From Datura wrightii (taxonomy: Eukaryota > Streptophyta > Magnoliopsida > Solanales > Solanaceae): a DNA stretch of 64,000 nucleotides. The stretch is from the NCBI GenBank assembly GCA_035772735.1, contig JASDFA010000016.1:143852501-143916500 (forward strand), read 5' to 3'. The notes under the pieces were generated by a model that saw only the letters and a program-made list of their open reading frames with translations, was not told the DNA's origin and ran no database searches. This document shows, piece by piece, positions 42,855 through 54,127 of the stretch. Position numbers and translations under genes: made by a program. Positions within the stretch are counted from its first letter, which is position 1. Every line of letters begins with the position of its first letter.

Positions 42855-44330
42855 AGACTGAGATTTCAAAAGGTAAGAGAAAGAGAACAACAACAAGCAA
42901 CACGTGTTATATAGTTAACAAAATATCAAGCACATAGCTAGACTAGAGCATACATCTATACAAAATACATAGCTTTACATGATTACAAGCAGAGTAAAAG
43001 CTATATAGCAAAACAGAATTACTTGACATATCTTATAATGCATTCTATCCAAGATGTGGTATTAATTTTGATAGAGGCTCAATCTATTAAAAGAAAAATA
43101 TTAGAGGAATTAGTCAGGTAAATCACATGCGAGACTTGCTTCGTAGAGATAGCTGAGGGTATTTGACAATACCTACCATAGTGGTTTTGATTTGCTGCTA
43201 CATAACTCTAAATCAGAAGGAGTCTTCTTTTACAATTTAATATCATACCACCCGATGAGATCTTGAAATGTCTTGAGATGGAATCTGCCTAGTATTTAAA
43301 GCAATTTTAGCATAACAAACCACAAGTAAAGTTAATACCTTCAATATCAGTGGAAGTTCAAAGCTAAAATATTGTAGATTCTCACCTGGTTCCTCCATTT
43401 TTGACATGAAGATCAGATATTTGAGCTTCTCGGAGCATCTGTGAGCTGTCGGAGAAGACAATGCAATCATAGAACTCAGTTATTGAAGCACCTGTGAATT
43501 GTTGGCAAAGATGAAGAACCCAGATGTTTATATGGTGTTCAAGACATCCGCTCTTTTATTTTGCTTTGTTTTTCTTTTGTTTTGATTCATATTTTTATTT
43601 TTTTCTTTTTTTTTTCATTTGGGCTAAGTCCTATGTTTTGGACTGGGCCATGTACATACTGTTTCACTTTTTTTGTTTTGATATACCAGACCTCTCGGTC
43701 TCACCTTTAATCTTTAAAAAGATAACGTTGATAATAAAGTATGGATTTATTCTTTTGATTCTAAATAGAAATTTACTTTATTAGTTTTTGACAAATTTGT
43801 GTTTTTGTTATTGTTGTTGTGTTTTCATACAGTAAATATTAATATAAACAAATTATCGAACCATTCACATGATTTTATGGGTTATTATTTAAGTGTGTTA
43901 CTAAATCCTCAACAGTATACGTAAAATGTTATTAAATTATTTCTAGTCAATAATGCATTAGAGAACTACTCTTTTGATGGGCACTGGAATAACTTTATTA
44001 TTTGTGGTATTTCAATATATTGTTTGAAGATTTATAATTTTTTTATTTTACTGGATGGAATTTCAACGAATTAAATTCATAAGAATTGAAATTTGGAGGA
44101 CTTTTAGACAGAGCCAAGGCAGCATATTAGTATCGAGTTCTTTTGAATCTAATACTTTTGATGCGAAACATAAATTTATATATAAAAATTATTTTAAAAC
44201 AGTAAATATGAACCTATAATTTTAAAATATTATGAATTTAATATTAAAAATCTTAAATATTAAACTCTAAAACCTTGAAATTCACCTTTACTTTTACAGA
44301 TTAATGGTCTAATTGCTTACTCGATTGCCC
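42855..44330. other. Unassigned AT-rich interval
   Basis: I find no gene, LTR pair or domain. The open frame at 43524-43784 is T-rich low complexity (Phe-rich) and not credible. A minus-strand frame at 43243-43470 has no family signature. The interval may be old repeat or intergenic DNA. Confidence 0.4.
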
Positions 44331-44334
44331 TAAT

Positions 44335-44560
44335 TAGTAGGGGTATCCAGGGTTTGGTTTAAAATCGATTCAAATCGAGAATCAAATCAAACCGATTAAA
44401 TAAATTGATAGTTATTCGAGTTTGGTTTGATTTGATTTGATTTTACATTTTTAAAAACCGATAATATTTGGCTTGATTTGATTTTATCAAAAACAAACCA
44501 AAGAAAACACCAAACTGAATTAATAAATTATATATACAACTTTTTTATAATTATATTATA
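44335..44560. repeat. AT-rich repeat of GGTTTGATTTGATTT type
   Basis: GGTTTGATTTGATTTGATTT (44431) and inverted AAATCAAACCGATT-type words (44382) alternate, with a further TGGCTTGATTTGATTTT at 44470. The words can pair with each other. It looks like a small dispersed repeat, class unknown. Confidence 0.45.
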
Positions 44561-44794
44561 TACAATAGGTTAATCTTTATAAATAATTTTAAATACTTTA
44601 ATAACTTCATTTGTTCATCAATTTTTTTTAATTTCTAATAGAATAATGAATTGTACACCTTATGTCCATTTCTTAAAAGAATTTCAATATGAATCCAAAC
44701 TCATTTATTTAAAGAAACGACTATGCGACTTACCTTTTGAAAATTTAATTTTCTATAAACTTTATTCCCTTATTTAAAACTTATAGATCTTAAG

Positions 44795-45690
44795 TCATTT
44801 TCTCGATAATCCAAGAAAATTATAGCTCCCATAATAAAAGAATGGATGCACTGACTCAACATTATCTTCAGAGATAAACTTTGTCTCTACATTATTATTC
44901 ATCTTCTTCAGGGATGCTTGATAGAGCTCAACCAGGTGCCTTAGCATACAACAAGTACATGACCAGTGCCCTTTTCCTCCATATCGATAGCATTTATTTT
45001 CTGAAATTTTCTTTTTCACCGCTTCATGTTTTTCATCCTTCTTCTTCCACTGCTGGTGGTGAGGGTCATTATTTGGTGCAAGATGACCATTATGATTAAT
45101 ATTTTTTCCTCGACCACGACCATGACCACGACTAGGGCCACAACCTTTTCCACACTTAGACTGATGAAAATTTGTCTCATTTACTTCAGGGAATGAAATA
45201 GAACCAGTAGGTTCATGATTTTTCATTAAAATGTCATTATGTTGTTTAGCAACAAGAAGATGTGAAATTAATTCAGAATATTTTTTTAACTTTATTTCTC
45301 GGTATTGCTGCTGCACGAGCATACTCGAGGCAAAAAAAATGAAAAATATTTTTACCATATCATTATCAATGTTTTTTAATTGTGAAGTAATTTTAAACAT
45401 GGAGGAATTATACTCACTAATAGATTCAAAGTCTTATAACCTCAAAGGAGTCCAGTCATAACGTGCATGTGGAAGAACGACCATCTTCAGGCAGTCACAT
45501 CCATCTTTTAAACCTTCATCAAGGTGATGACGAAGAAATATCATTGCCTTGACACGATCTTAATTTGATGTTTGGTTTTTTTTCTTTAATAGGGCCTGTC
45601 AGCCCATCGCATTAAGATGAATTTCGGCATCTAGCACTCATGATAGGTAGCCTTTACTTGATATATCAAGGATAAGAAATTTCATGTTTA
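44795..45690 (-). pseudogene. Copia gag remnant
   Basis: Reading the minus strand from about 45690: KFLILDISSKGYLS, a stop, VLDAEIHLNAMG, then in another frame AMIFLRHHLDEGLKDGCDCL and PHARYDWTPLRL, then the open frame 44795-45400 (SQLKNIDNDMV, YSELISHLLVAKQHN). A CCHC-type knuckle follows: CYRYGGKGHWSCTC, in which the second Cys is Tyr. A Gly/His/Arg-rich linker precedes it. This is the UBN2-like gag pattern of plant Ty1/copia elements. The end (LVELYQASLKK, FISEDNVES) leads to the protease region, which is missing. Several stops, a frameshift and the altered knuckle mark it as dead. Confidence 0.82.
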
Positions 45691-45764
45691 GAAAAATTTA
45701 TTATTAATTAAAAAAAGGGTATGAATCTTTGATATTTTTAAAGTATTTACCTCGAAGAAAAAAA

Positions 45765-46010
45765 ATTCGTGTTGAGAACGTGATATAAAATAAAAACGAA
45801 GTACAAAATAAATCAAAGGACAGAGGCGAAACTTTTCTTTCTTATTCTGTTACTTCCTTATCTCACTTAATACCAGTGGGTCCCCTATTTGAATGTCACG
45901 AAAAATTTGAGGCACGTGACATTCAACTATTTTTACAACAAATCAAAGCTTATATAATTAAAATTTTGAAACACAAAAAGAATATAACGAAATGGAGTGT
46001 GTAACCTTGT
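45765..46010 (-). repeat. Probable 5' LTR and primer site of the minus-strand copia remnant
   Basis: On the minus strand TATCACGTTCTCAACACGAA (about 45765-45785) resembles the primer-site region ACACGTTATCAACAC of the neighbouring copia. Sequence to its right would be the LTR. The outer end is not fixed. Confidence 0.5.
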
Positions 46011-46028
46011 AAAACATTATTAGATTTA

Positions 46029-46263
46029 TGTTATAAACATATTTGTATTATAGTGAATGTCTATAAAGGTATTTGTATTGTAGTGGATACATGTGTTTAT
46101 ATTATAGTGAAAGTCTATCTTTTGGAGAAAGGTTAGGAGAAATTATCCCTATAAATAGAGGGATTCTCCTTCGTTGTATTTGATCTTATCAAGAGAAATA
46201 AGAACTTCTCTCATTCTCTCTTTCTCTATAATATTCTTGTTCTTTCTTTATTATTTCATAACA
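46029..46263 (+). repeat. 5' LTR of the copia element
   Basis: 235 bp, TGTTATAAAC to CATAACA, with a TATA box TATAAATA at 46150-46157 set in an imperfect hairpin (AGGAGAAATT...GGGATTCTCCT). Confidence 0.88.
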
Positions 46264-46278
46264 CGTTATCAACACAAG
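46264..46278 (+). other. Copia primer-binding site
   Basis: CGTTATCAACACAAG directly follows the LTR. It is the usual position and a common motif in plant copia elements; the primer tRNA is not assigned. Confidence 0.6.
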
Positions 46279-46529
46279 TCTCTGTCTTGAGCACTCACTT
46301 TGAAAGATCTGAGATAAGAAAAATCAAAGTTTTCTTAGAAAGATGAAAGTTAGTGTTTCTTGATATTTATGTCTTTACTAATAAGAATATCGATTTTGTT
46401 TATGGATCTGAGAACGACTTATTGATTCACTTGGCAATTCATGTCTCATAATTGTTCCAGAAGAACAAACATTGTGGAAATATATTTGTATTTTTTGAAT
46501 ATTAATTAATGAGTAATAATGAGAATTTG

Positions 46530-46530
<1 letters not shown>

Positions 46531-46569
<39 letters not shown>
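46531..46569. repeat. (TA)n microsatellite
   Basis: About 39 bases of uninterrupted TA dinucleotides in the copia leader. Confidence 0.95.
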
Positions 46570-46573
<4 letters not shown>

Positions 46574-46699
46574 TCACTATAAGTGATAATATTTTCATAA
46601 GCTTATTATAATTACAGGTGAAAATATGTTAGAGAAATTCTTTACGTTATATGCATGTCTCAATTTGCTCCCGAAGTAGCAATATCTTAAAAGAGGTTT

Positions 46700-47060
46700 T
46701 AAGCTATCATACCTTATGTGGTTAAGGCATATTTAGATGATCATGTTCCATTCTTGAAGAATGAGAAATTGAGAACTTTTGATAAATGTTACAAATATAG
46801 ATCTAATACAGATCTAGTCCCTGAAGTGAATGTGACAATACTTAATAAAATCTTGAAATTTACTCCCGAAGTAGTAAATCTGAGATTTACTTCCAGAGTA
46901 GTAAATATGAAATTTACTCCTGAAGTAGTAAGAATTTAACAGTTACTCCTGAAGTAGTAAGACTCTTCAAAAGTAAATCTTGCAATTTACTTCTGTCTTA
47001 CAATTTACTCCTGAAGTAGTAAAACCTGCAATCTACTCTCAAAGTAGTAAAAGTTTAAAA
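46700..47060 (+). pseudogene. Copia gag trace with repeated TTTACT...AGTAAA words
   Basis: The open frame 46718-46939 reads VKAYLDDHVPFLKNEKLRTF, then a repetitive KFTPEVVNLRF, RVVNMKFTPEVVRI. The first half could be a degenerate gag end. The second half is the translation of a short DNA repeat (TTTACTCCTGAAGTAGTAAA and variants at 46859-47050). No zinc knuckle is intact. Functional assignment is weak. Confidence 0.4.
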
Positions 47061-48879
47061 TAATGAAGGTTAAAACTCAATATTTACTGTTGATTTCTTG
47101 ACACCTACGGTGTCTGAATTTTCTTTCATGATACCAAAAGTATTTAAGTAATATTAGATAGTGTAAATTAATGATCAAGGTCTACAAAAGAACCTGATTG
47201 TTTGTCAACAAGAATCATGACACCAGTAGTGTCCAAATAATATTATGAAAAATAAATTGAAAGCGCCTGAAGAGTTTATTTATTATTATGTCATTCATCT
47301 CATATTGTATTACAAAGTTGTTATGATTAAAACATAAATTGTAGTAAACCTGAAGTTTACCAACAATAAAAATGGTTATCATATTGAGACTACAAATGAT
47401 TGAAAGATTACATGTCTTCAAATTACTATGGGTAAGAAATATGTATATGAAAAGTTACCTGATTTGTACTACAAATATACTCATGATGAAATTACATGCT
47501 ATAGTAAACCAGAAGTTTATTGATGTAAATTCATGACATAGTAAATCTGAAATTTACTAAAATAAATAACACATGTCATGGTAAGCCTGAAGTTTACTAG
47601 TATGGATTATTATCAGTTGACATGACCATTTTGATCATCCTGATATGATGTGTTAATTGAGTATTGCAATATATATTGAAGAACTAGAAGATTCTTCAAG
47701 AAATTTGTTTGTTCTCATGACAAGTTGATTATACCAGCTAATGATGGGACTGAATCCCTAAATTCTGAAAAGTGTAAAAGGTGAATATGGGCCTATTCAC
47801 CAGCCATGTGATGTCTTAAGTAGATGCATCCATAAGATGGTCATACGTGCATTCATTGTCAACCTGTAGTTTGACATTGACAAAAATGCTTACTCAATAT
47901 TAATTGAGTTAAAAGTATAATTTTCAGACTGTGTAATCAAGACAATTTATTTTGATAATGCTGGTTTATATATAAGCTGGTTTGACATTAAATGGCTCCG
48001 ATAAATAGTTAAACCATTGCTTATGAGAACAAAACTTAGTGAGTTGGTCTATCATATGATATATCACATACAATAATACTTGTATGCTGACCAATAAATT
48101 ATGATTAATCCTCCTTCCACTCAATTGGTTCTAGGTCAGGAACCAAATATTTTCATCTAATAACTTTTGATGTGTAATATATGATTAATGAATCTATCAT
48201 GATACACATAGATGAATTCCCCAAAGAAGATCGGGGATGCATGTTAGTTTTTCTAACATGAGGGGGAGAAAATAAGCAGCAAAGAAATATATTGTGAATT
48301 ATTATTAGTATGATTCTCATTCAAAATAATTCAAGTCAAATGCCTGAAACATTTATTGACCTAAAACTAGTTTCATACTTCAGCTACAAAAGCTCTTATT
48401 AGATTTATGTCCCTGAAGGATAGAGTCTACAGTATGCATGAAGCATTGTAGATTAATTGGTTTCCATTGTAATAATATTTGAGAAAAAAGAATGGAGCAA
48501 ATAATCATAATAAGGAGACAATGTGCTCTTGAAGAGCTTACAACATAACACTTCATGAAACCTTATGAGAGGTTTAGGTACCTAAGAAATACATCGAAAG
48601 TGATGAGATCTTAATGGGTTATGTCCAATTGAAAACCGATACAAATGATATACCGTCGACAATATCTTTGATACAATATAGCGCGCAATATTGTAAAAGA
48701 TTGTGAGGATCTGAATTCTACGTCTATTAAACCATGTTGATGTAGAAATAATCATCAAGTGAAATGATGCGTATTGATAAGCGTAAAGCTTATTGGACCT
48801 GTAGTCCAGACACTGGAAGATGTCACGCATTTAAATACTAATGAATGTTATCACTTGATAAAATTTATATGAAAATCAT

Positions 48880-49442
48880 GAAGGATTCAAAATGCCTGAA
48901 GCATTTACAAGTTTTTGCAAACTTCTTCATAATTCTTATATGAGGAAAAGCAAATAAGAAAACAACATCGGAATTTGTTGTACTTGTTATTTATGCTAAT
49001 GACATAAACCTCATTGCAACTCTAACAGAGCTTCAAAAGGCAATTGATTATATAAAGAAAAAATTTAAGATGAAAGATTTGGGAAAGACAATTTTGTCTT
49101 GGTCTGCAAATTAAACATTTAGCAGATGATATCTTTATACAATAATCTGCCTATACTAAGAAGGTTGGCAAACGATTTTATATGGATGAATCACATTCAT
49201 TAAATACTTCGATGGTTATTCAATCACTTGATGTGAATAATAATTTGTTTGATCTCAAGAAAAGAATGAGGGAATCCTTGGTCCTGAAGTACCATATCTT
49301 AGTGTGAGTTGATGCACTAATATATCTTGCTAATACTACAAGGCATAACATTTTGTTAATTTATTAGCAAGACGATCTTGTTAGTTATGTTAATGCAGGG
49401 TATTTATCTGACCCACACAAAGCTCGATCTCAAACTGGTTAC
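48880..49442 (+). pseudogene. Copia reverse transcriptase remnant
   Basis: In shifting frames the sequence reads FVVLVIYANDINLIATLTEL (copia RT has a YVDD box here; this copy shows YAND), KKFKMKDLGK, LGLQIKHLADDIFI, YTKKVGKRFYMDESH and PLDV-like text, then VNAGYLSDPHKARSQTGY, which passes into RNase H. The first catalytic Asp position is changed and there are many stops. The upstream part (47100-48880) is too decayed to place domains. Confidence 0.75.
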
Positions 49443-50042
49443 ATGTTCATATATGGAGGTACTGCCATATCTTGGAGATCTACAAAGCAGTCTCTCGTAG
49501 CTACTTCATCAAATCATGCTGAGATAATAGCTATTCATGAAGCAAGTCGAGAATGTGTGTGGTTAAGGTCCATGATATATCTCATTAGAGAAAAATGTGG
49601 TTTGAATTGTGACAAAGTACCCACAATTTTGTATGAAGATAATGCTGCATGCATAGCACAACTAAAAGGAGGATTCATAAAAGGAGATAGAACGAAGCAC
49701 ATATTGCCAAAGTTTTTCTACACACATGAGCTCCAAGAGAATGGTGATATCAATGTGCAACAAATTCGTTCAAGTGACAATATGACTGATTTATTCACCA
49801 AATCTCTACCAACTGCAACTTTCAAGAAGATGGTGCAGAAGATCGGGATGCAAAGATTCAAGGATGTTCTAATTAGGGGAGTTAATACGTGCTGTACTCT
49901 TTTTCCCTTACGAGGTTTTGTCCCACTGGATTTTCCTTATAAGTTTTTTAATGAGGCAGCCAAAATGCGTATTATTAGATATGTGTACTATTTTTTCTTC
50001 ACTAGATTTTTTTTCAATGGATTTTTTCTAGTAAAGTTTTAA
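49443..50042 (+). pseudogene. Copia RNase H, longest open piece of the element
   Basis: 199 codons. TAISWRSTKQSLVATSSNHAEI is the copia RNase H core, where the usual form is SSTEAEY or SSNHAEI with the catalytic Glu kept. ASRECVWLRSMI, ILYEDNAACIAQL (catalytic Asp) and RTKHI follow. Later text (DLFTKSLPTATFKKMV) is the normal end of the domain; the residues after ~165 are noncoding read-through, rich in Phe. RNase H removes RNA in hybrid during reverse transcription. Although this stretch is open and keeps the acidic residues, the upstream RT is broken. Confidence 0.85.
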
Positions 50043-50081
50043 CGAGACACGTTATCTATCAAATATATATTCAAGGGGGAG

Positions 50082-50218
50082 TGTTATAAACATATTTGTA
50101 TTATAGTAAATGTCTATAGAGGTATTTGTATTGTAGTGAATACATGTATTTATATTATAGTAAAAATATATTTTTGGTGAAAAGTTAGGAATTCTTGTTT
50201 GTTGTTTATTATTTCATA
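50082..50218 (+). repeat. 3' LTR of the copia element, 94-bp internal deletion
   Basis: It aligns with the 5' LTR to GTTAGGA and then jumps to ATTCTTGTT. The missing part corresponds to 46139-46232 and includes the TATA box. The final ACA is also lost before the TSD. Confidence 0.88.
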
Positions 50219-50223
50219 ATTTA

Positions 50224-50387
50224 TCAGGTCGGCAATGCCCGCTTACTGCCCTTTATTGAATAGTATAAAGCAAGTAAAGTAGGAGAAAAGAAAAACAGGA
50301 AACACAAAATCCCTTATTCCATGAGATTTTAGATCAATAACGAGGGATTCAATATCATTAGCGTTTCTTTCTTCGTGCGTTTGAAGG
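50224..50387 (+). promoter_or_regulatory. 5' flank and probable 5' UTR of the helicase gene
   Basis: 164 bases between the copia TSD and the ATG. I see no clear TATA box in the usual position. The AAAGTAGGAGAAAAGAAAAAC purine run (50275-50295) is typical of plant 5' leaders. The transcription start is not visible. The native promoter, if further upstream, was separated by the copia insertion. Confidence 0.5.
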
Positions 50388-53300
50388 ATGGGAGCCGACA
50401 TCGAAGAAAATGAATTGAAGAAATTGGAATACCTCTCTCTAATTTCTAAGGTATGTTCTGAATTGGAGGCACATTTAGGGTTTGGTGATAAGGTTTTAGC
50501 TGAATTTATAACTGAACTTGGTAGAAATTGCTTATCAGTAGATGAATTTGATGGTAAATTGAAAGAAAGTGGTGCTGAAATGCCAGATTATTTCGTTAGA
50601 ACATTGCTAACTATAATCCATGCTATTTTGCCTCCTAATGCGACGTCCAAGTCGGACAAGGAGTTGAAGAAGGATGACAATGATTCCGAGTTTTCGGCTC
50701 TGAAGATAAGAGATAACAGGGAAAGAGTTAAGGAATTGGAGAAGGAGATTGAGCTGGAGGCCAAGAGTAAGAGGAGAGATGTGGAGGAACAAGAACGGGA
50801 TAGGAGGCGAGAGAGGGATAGAGATTATAGAAGAGAAAGGGGTAGAGACAGGGATAGGGGTAGGGATCGAGATAGGGATGATTATGATGATAGTAGAGCT
50901 GAAAGAAGGGCTTCGGAAAGGCCCAGAGATAGAGACAGAGACAGGGATAAGGATGATGAAGCATATGCAAAGGGTAGGAGAGGTGAGTATGAGAAAGATA
51001 GAGATGATGACTGGAGGGGCGGAAGAAAATCGAGCCATCACGCAGATGAGCCAGAGTTGTATGCAGTGTATAAGGGGAGGGTATCAAGGGTGATGGATTC
51101 TGGTTGTTTTGTTCAGCTGAATGATTTTAGAGGGACAGAAGGCTTGGTGCATGTTTCGCAACTTGCTACTCGAAGGGTCAGTAATGCCAAAGATTTAGTA
51201 AAGCGGGACCAGGAGGTTTTTGTGAAGGTTATCTCTATTAGTGGGCAGAAGCTTAGTTTGTCAATGAGAGATGTTGATCAGAACACAGGAAAGGATCTGT
51301 TGCCATTGAAGAAGAGCTCAGGCGATGATGGGTTGACAACTAATCCTTCAGCCATGAATGGTGAGGCCTCTAAGACCAGGATTGGCCTGTCAGGAATCAG
51401 GATTACAGAGCAGGAGGATGTAGTTCCCTCACGTAGACCACTGAAGAGGATGAGTTCACCTGAAAAGTGGGAAGCAAAACAACTTATTGCTGCAGGTGTT
51501 TTGGGGGTGCAGGAACATCCCATGTTTGATGAAGAAGGGGATGGAATGCTATATCAGGAAGAAGGTGCTGAAGAAGAGCTTGAGGTTGAGTTGAATGAAG
51601 ACGAACCCCCTTTCTTGCAAGGGCAGAGTCGTTATTCAGTTGATATGTCCCCAGTTAAAATTTTTAAAAATCCTGAAGGATCATTGAGTCGTGCTGCTGC
51701 ACTACAATCAGCTCTGATAAAGGAGAGAAGGGAAGTAAGGGAACAGCAACAGAGAACGATGCTTGATTCCATCCCAAAGGATCTCAACAGACCATGGGAA
51801 GACCCAATGCCAGAGACAGGTGAGAGGCATCTGGCACAGGAGCTGAGGGGTGTTGGTTTGTCTGCCTATGACATGCCAGAATGGAAGAAGGATGCTTATG
51901 GTAAAGCCTTGACCTTTGGCCAGAGGTCTAAGCTATCCCTCCAGGAGCAGAGGCAGAGTCTTCCTATTTACAAATTGAAGAAAGAACTGATTCAGGCTGT
52001 CCATGATAACCAGGTCCTGGTCGTCATTGGTGAGACAGGTTCTGGCAAGACAACACAGGTGACACAGTATCTAGCCGAGGCAGGGTATACAACGAGGGGA
52101 AAAATTGGCTGTACTCAACCTCGTCGAGTGGCTGCAATGTCAGTGGCTAAGAGAGTTGCTGAGGAGTTTGGTTGTCGATTAGGTGAAGAGGTTGGTTATG
52201 CTATTCGTTTTGAAGATTGTACTGGGCCAGAAACTGTTATCAAATATATGACTGATGGTATGCTTCTGAGGGAGATCCTGATTGATGATAATTTATCCCA
52301 GTATTCAGTCATAATGCTTGATGAAGCACACGAAAGAACAATTCACACTGATGTTCTCTTTGGTTTGCTTAAGCAGCTTATGAAGAGGAGACCTGACCTT
52401 CGTCTAATTGTCACATCTGCAACTTTGGATGCGGAGAAATTTTCTGGTTACTTCTTTGACTGCAACATCTTTACAATTCCAGGAAGAACTTTTCCAGTAG
52501 AGATACTCTACACAAAGCAGCCAGAAAGTGATTACCTTGATGCGGCTTTAATTACTGTTATGCAGATCCACTTGACAGAACCTGAAGGTGATATCCTCCT
52601 CTTCTTGACTGGTCAAGAGGAGATTGATTATGCTTGCCAGTGTCTCTATGAGAGGATGAAAGGACTAGGTAAAAATGTTCCTGAACTGATTATACTACCT
52701 GTCTATAGTGCCTTGCCGAGTGAAATGCAGTCCAGAATTTTTGATCCTGCCCCTCCTGGGAAGAGAAAAGTTGTTGTTGCTACAAATATTGCTGAAGCTT
52801 CTTTGACAATTGACGGTATATATTATGTTATTGATCCTGGATTTGCAAAGCAAAATGTCTACAATCCAAAACAGGGGCTTGATTCACTGGTCATTACCCC
52901 AATTTCACAAGCATCAGCAAAACAACGAGCAGGGCGTGCTGGACGAACTGGACCTGGGAAGTGCTACCGTCTGTATACTGAGAGTGCATTCCACAGTGAA
53001 ATGTCCCCTACTGCGATTCCAGAAATCCAAAGGATAAATCTTGGGAACACGGTTCTTATGATGAAAGCAATGGGTATTAATGATCTTTTGTCGTTTGATT
53101 TCATGGACCCACCTTCCCCTCAGGCTCTCATATCTGCCATGGAGCAACTTTACACTCTTGGAGCACTGGATGAAGAGGGGCTTCTGACGAAACTGGGAAG
53201 AAAAATGGCAGAATTTCCATTAGATCCTCCTTTGTCCAAGATGCTTCTTGCTAGTGTGGACCTTGGCTGTAGTGATGAGATCTTGACCATCATTGCTATG

Positions 53301-54127
53301 ATTCAAACTGGAAATATCTTTTACCGACCAAGGGAAAAACAAGCTCAGGCCGATCAGAAAAGGGCCAAATTTTTTCAGCCTGAGGGTGATCATCTTACCT
53401 TGCTTGCTGTTTATGAAGCTTGGAAAGCGAAAAACTTTTCAGGACCATGGTGTTTTGAAAATTTTGTCCAGTCACGATCGCTTAGGAGGGCACAGGATGT
53501 TAGAAAACAGCTGCTCTCCATCATGGACAAGTATGTATTTGAATTCCTTTTCCATACTTTTCATTTCAATCTTTGTGCTCTTTACTGTTTACTTATTAAC
53601 CTTTATTTACTGTTATCTTAATTTGACTTGCCCTTATTTTGTGGATCTCTCTGCCAGATGTTTATTAAATTTTTTTTTAGGTTAAAAAGTCATATGGTTG
53701 CGACTCGATGCTGAATCTTCCTTGCTTGTGCAGGTATAAATTGGATGTTATGAGTGCTGGAAAGAATTTCACAAAGATCCGGAAGGCTATTGGAGCAGGT
53801 TTCTTTTTTCATGCTGCTAGAAAGGATCCTCAAGAAGGTTACAGAACTCTAGTTGAGAACCAGCCAGTTTACATCCATCCTAGCAGTGCTCTTTTCCAAA
53901 GACAGCCGGACTGGGTTATTTATCACGAGCTTGTTATGACAACAAAGGAGTACATGCGCGAGGTGACCGTGGTAGATCCTAAATGGCTTGTTGAGTTGGC
54001 ACCAAGATTCTTCAAGGTGGCTGATCCAACGAAATTAAGCAAGCGCAAGAGACAGGAACGTATTGAACCTCTTTACGATAGATATCACGAGCCAAACTCA
54101 TGGCGATTGAGTAAACGACGAGCGTGA
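50388..54127 (+). CDS. DEAH-box RNA helicase, Prp22/DHX8-like pre-mRNA splicing factor (2 exons)
   Basis: Exons 50388-53530 and 53734-54127 join in frame to 1178 residues. Order: a helical N-terminal region (1-85), an Arg/Asp/Glu-rich low-complexity region (~106-215), an S1 RNA-binding domain (~224-296), then the DEAH core with GETGSGKTT (548-556), TQPRRVAAMSVA, DEAH (645-648), SAT (677-679), FLTGQEEID, TNIAEASLTIDG and QRAGRAGRTG (846-855), then winged-helix, ratchet and OB regions to the C-terminus ending SKRRA. S1 plus DEAH is the layout of Prp22, which uses ATP to release spliced mRNA from the spliceosome in the nucleus; the length is close to Arabidopsis DEAH5 and human DHX8. No key residue is missing. 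The start is the first ATG in frame after the copia remnant. DHX8-like identity is strong; orthology cannot be tested here. Confidence 0.95.
53531..53733 (+). other. Intron of the helicase gene
   Basis: 203 bases, GTATGT at the 5' end and TTGTGCAG at the 3' end, T-rich. Splicing turns ATG GAC AA|G TAT AAA into an open frame (MDKYKLDVMSAGKN), which restores the family sequence; unspliced, the frame runs on only to 53621. Confidence 0.93.

Larger units (their letters stand above)
46029..50218 (+). mobile_element. Decayed Ty1/copia element upstream of the helicase gene (TSD ATTTA)
   Basis: 5' LTR 46029-46263, 3' LTR 50082-50218, TSD ATTTA at 46024-46028 and 50219-50223, polypurine tract TTCAAGGGGGAG before the 3' LTR. 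The interior has gag traces, part of RT and a long RNase H frame; protease and integrase are not recognisable. The end lies about 170 bp before the helicase start codon, in the same orientation. Confidence 0.88.

Noticed and set aside
43524..43784. Membrane protein gene
   Set aside because: The Phe-rich frame is made by poly-T stretches; no start context, no family.
50607..51093. Overlapping open frames on both strands inside the helicase gene
   Set aside because: They are products of the Arg/Asp-rich codon repeat of the real gene in other frames; no independent signature.
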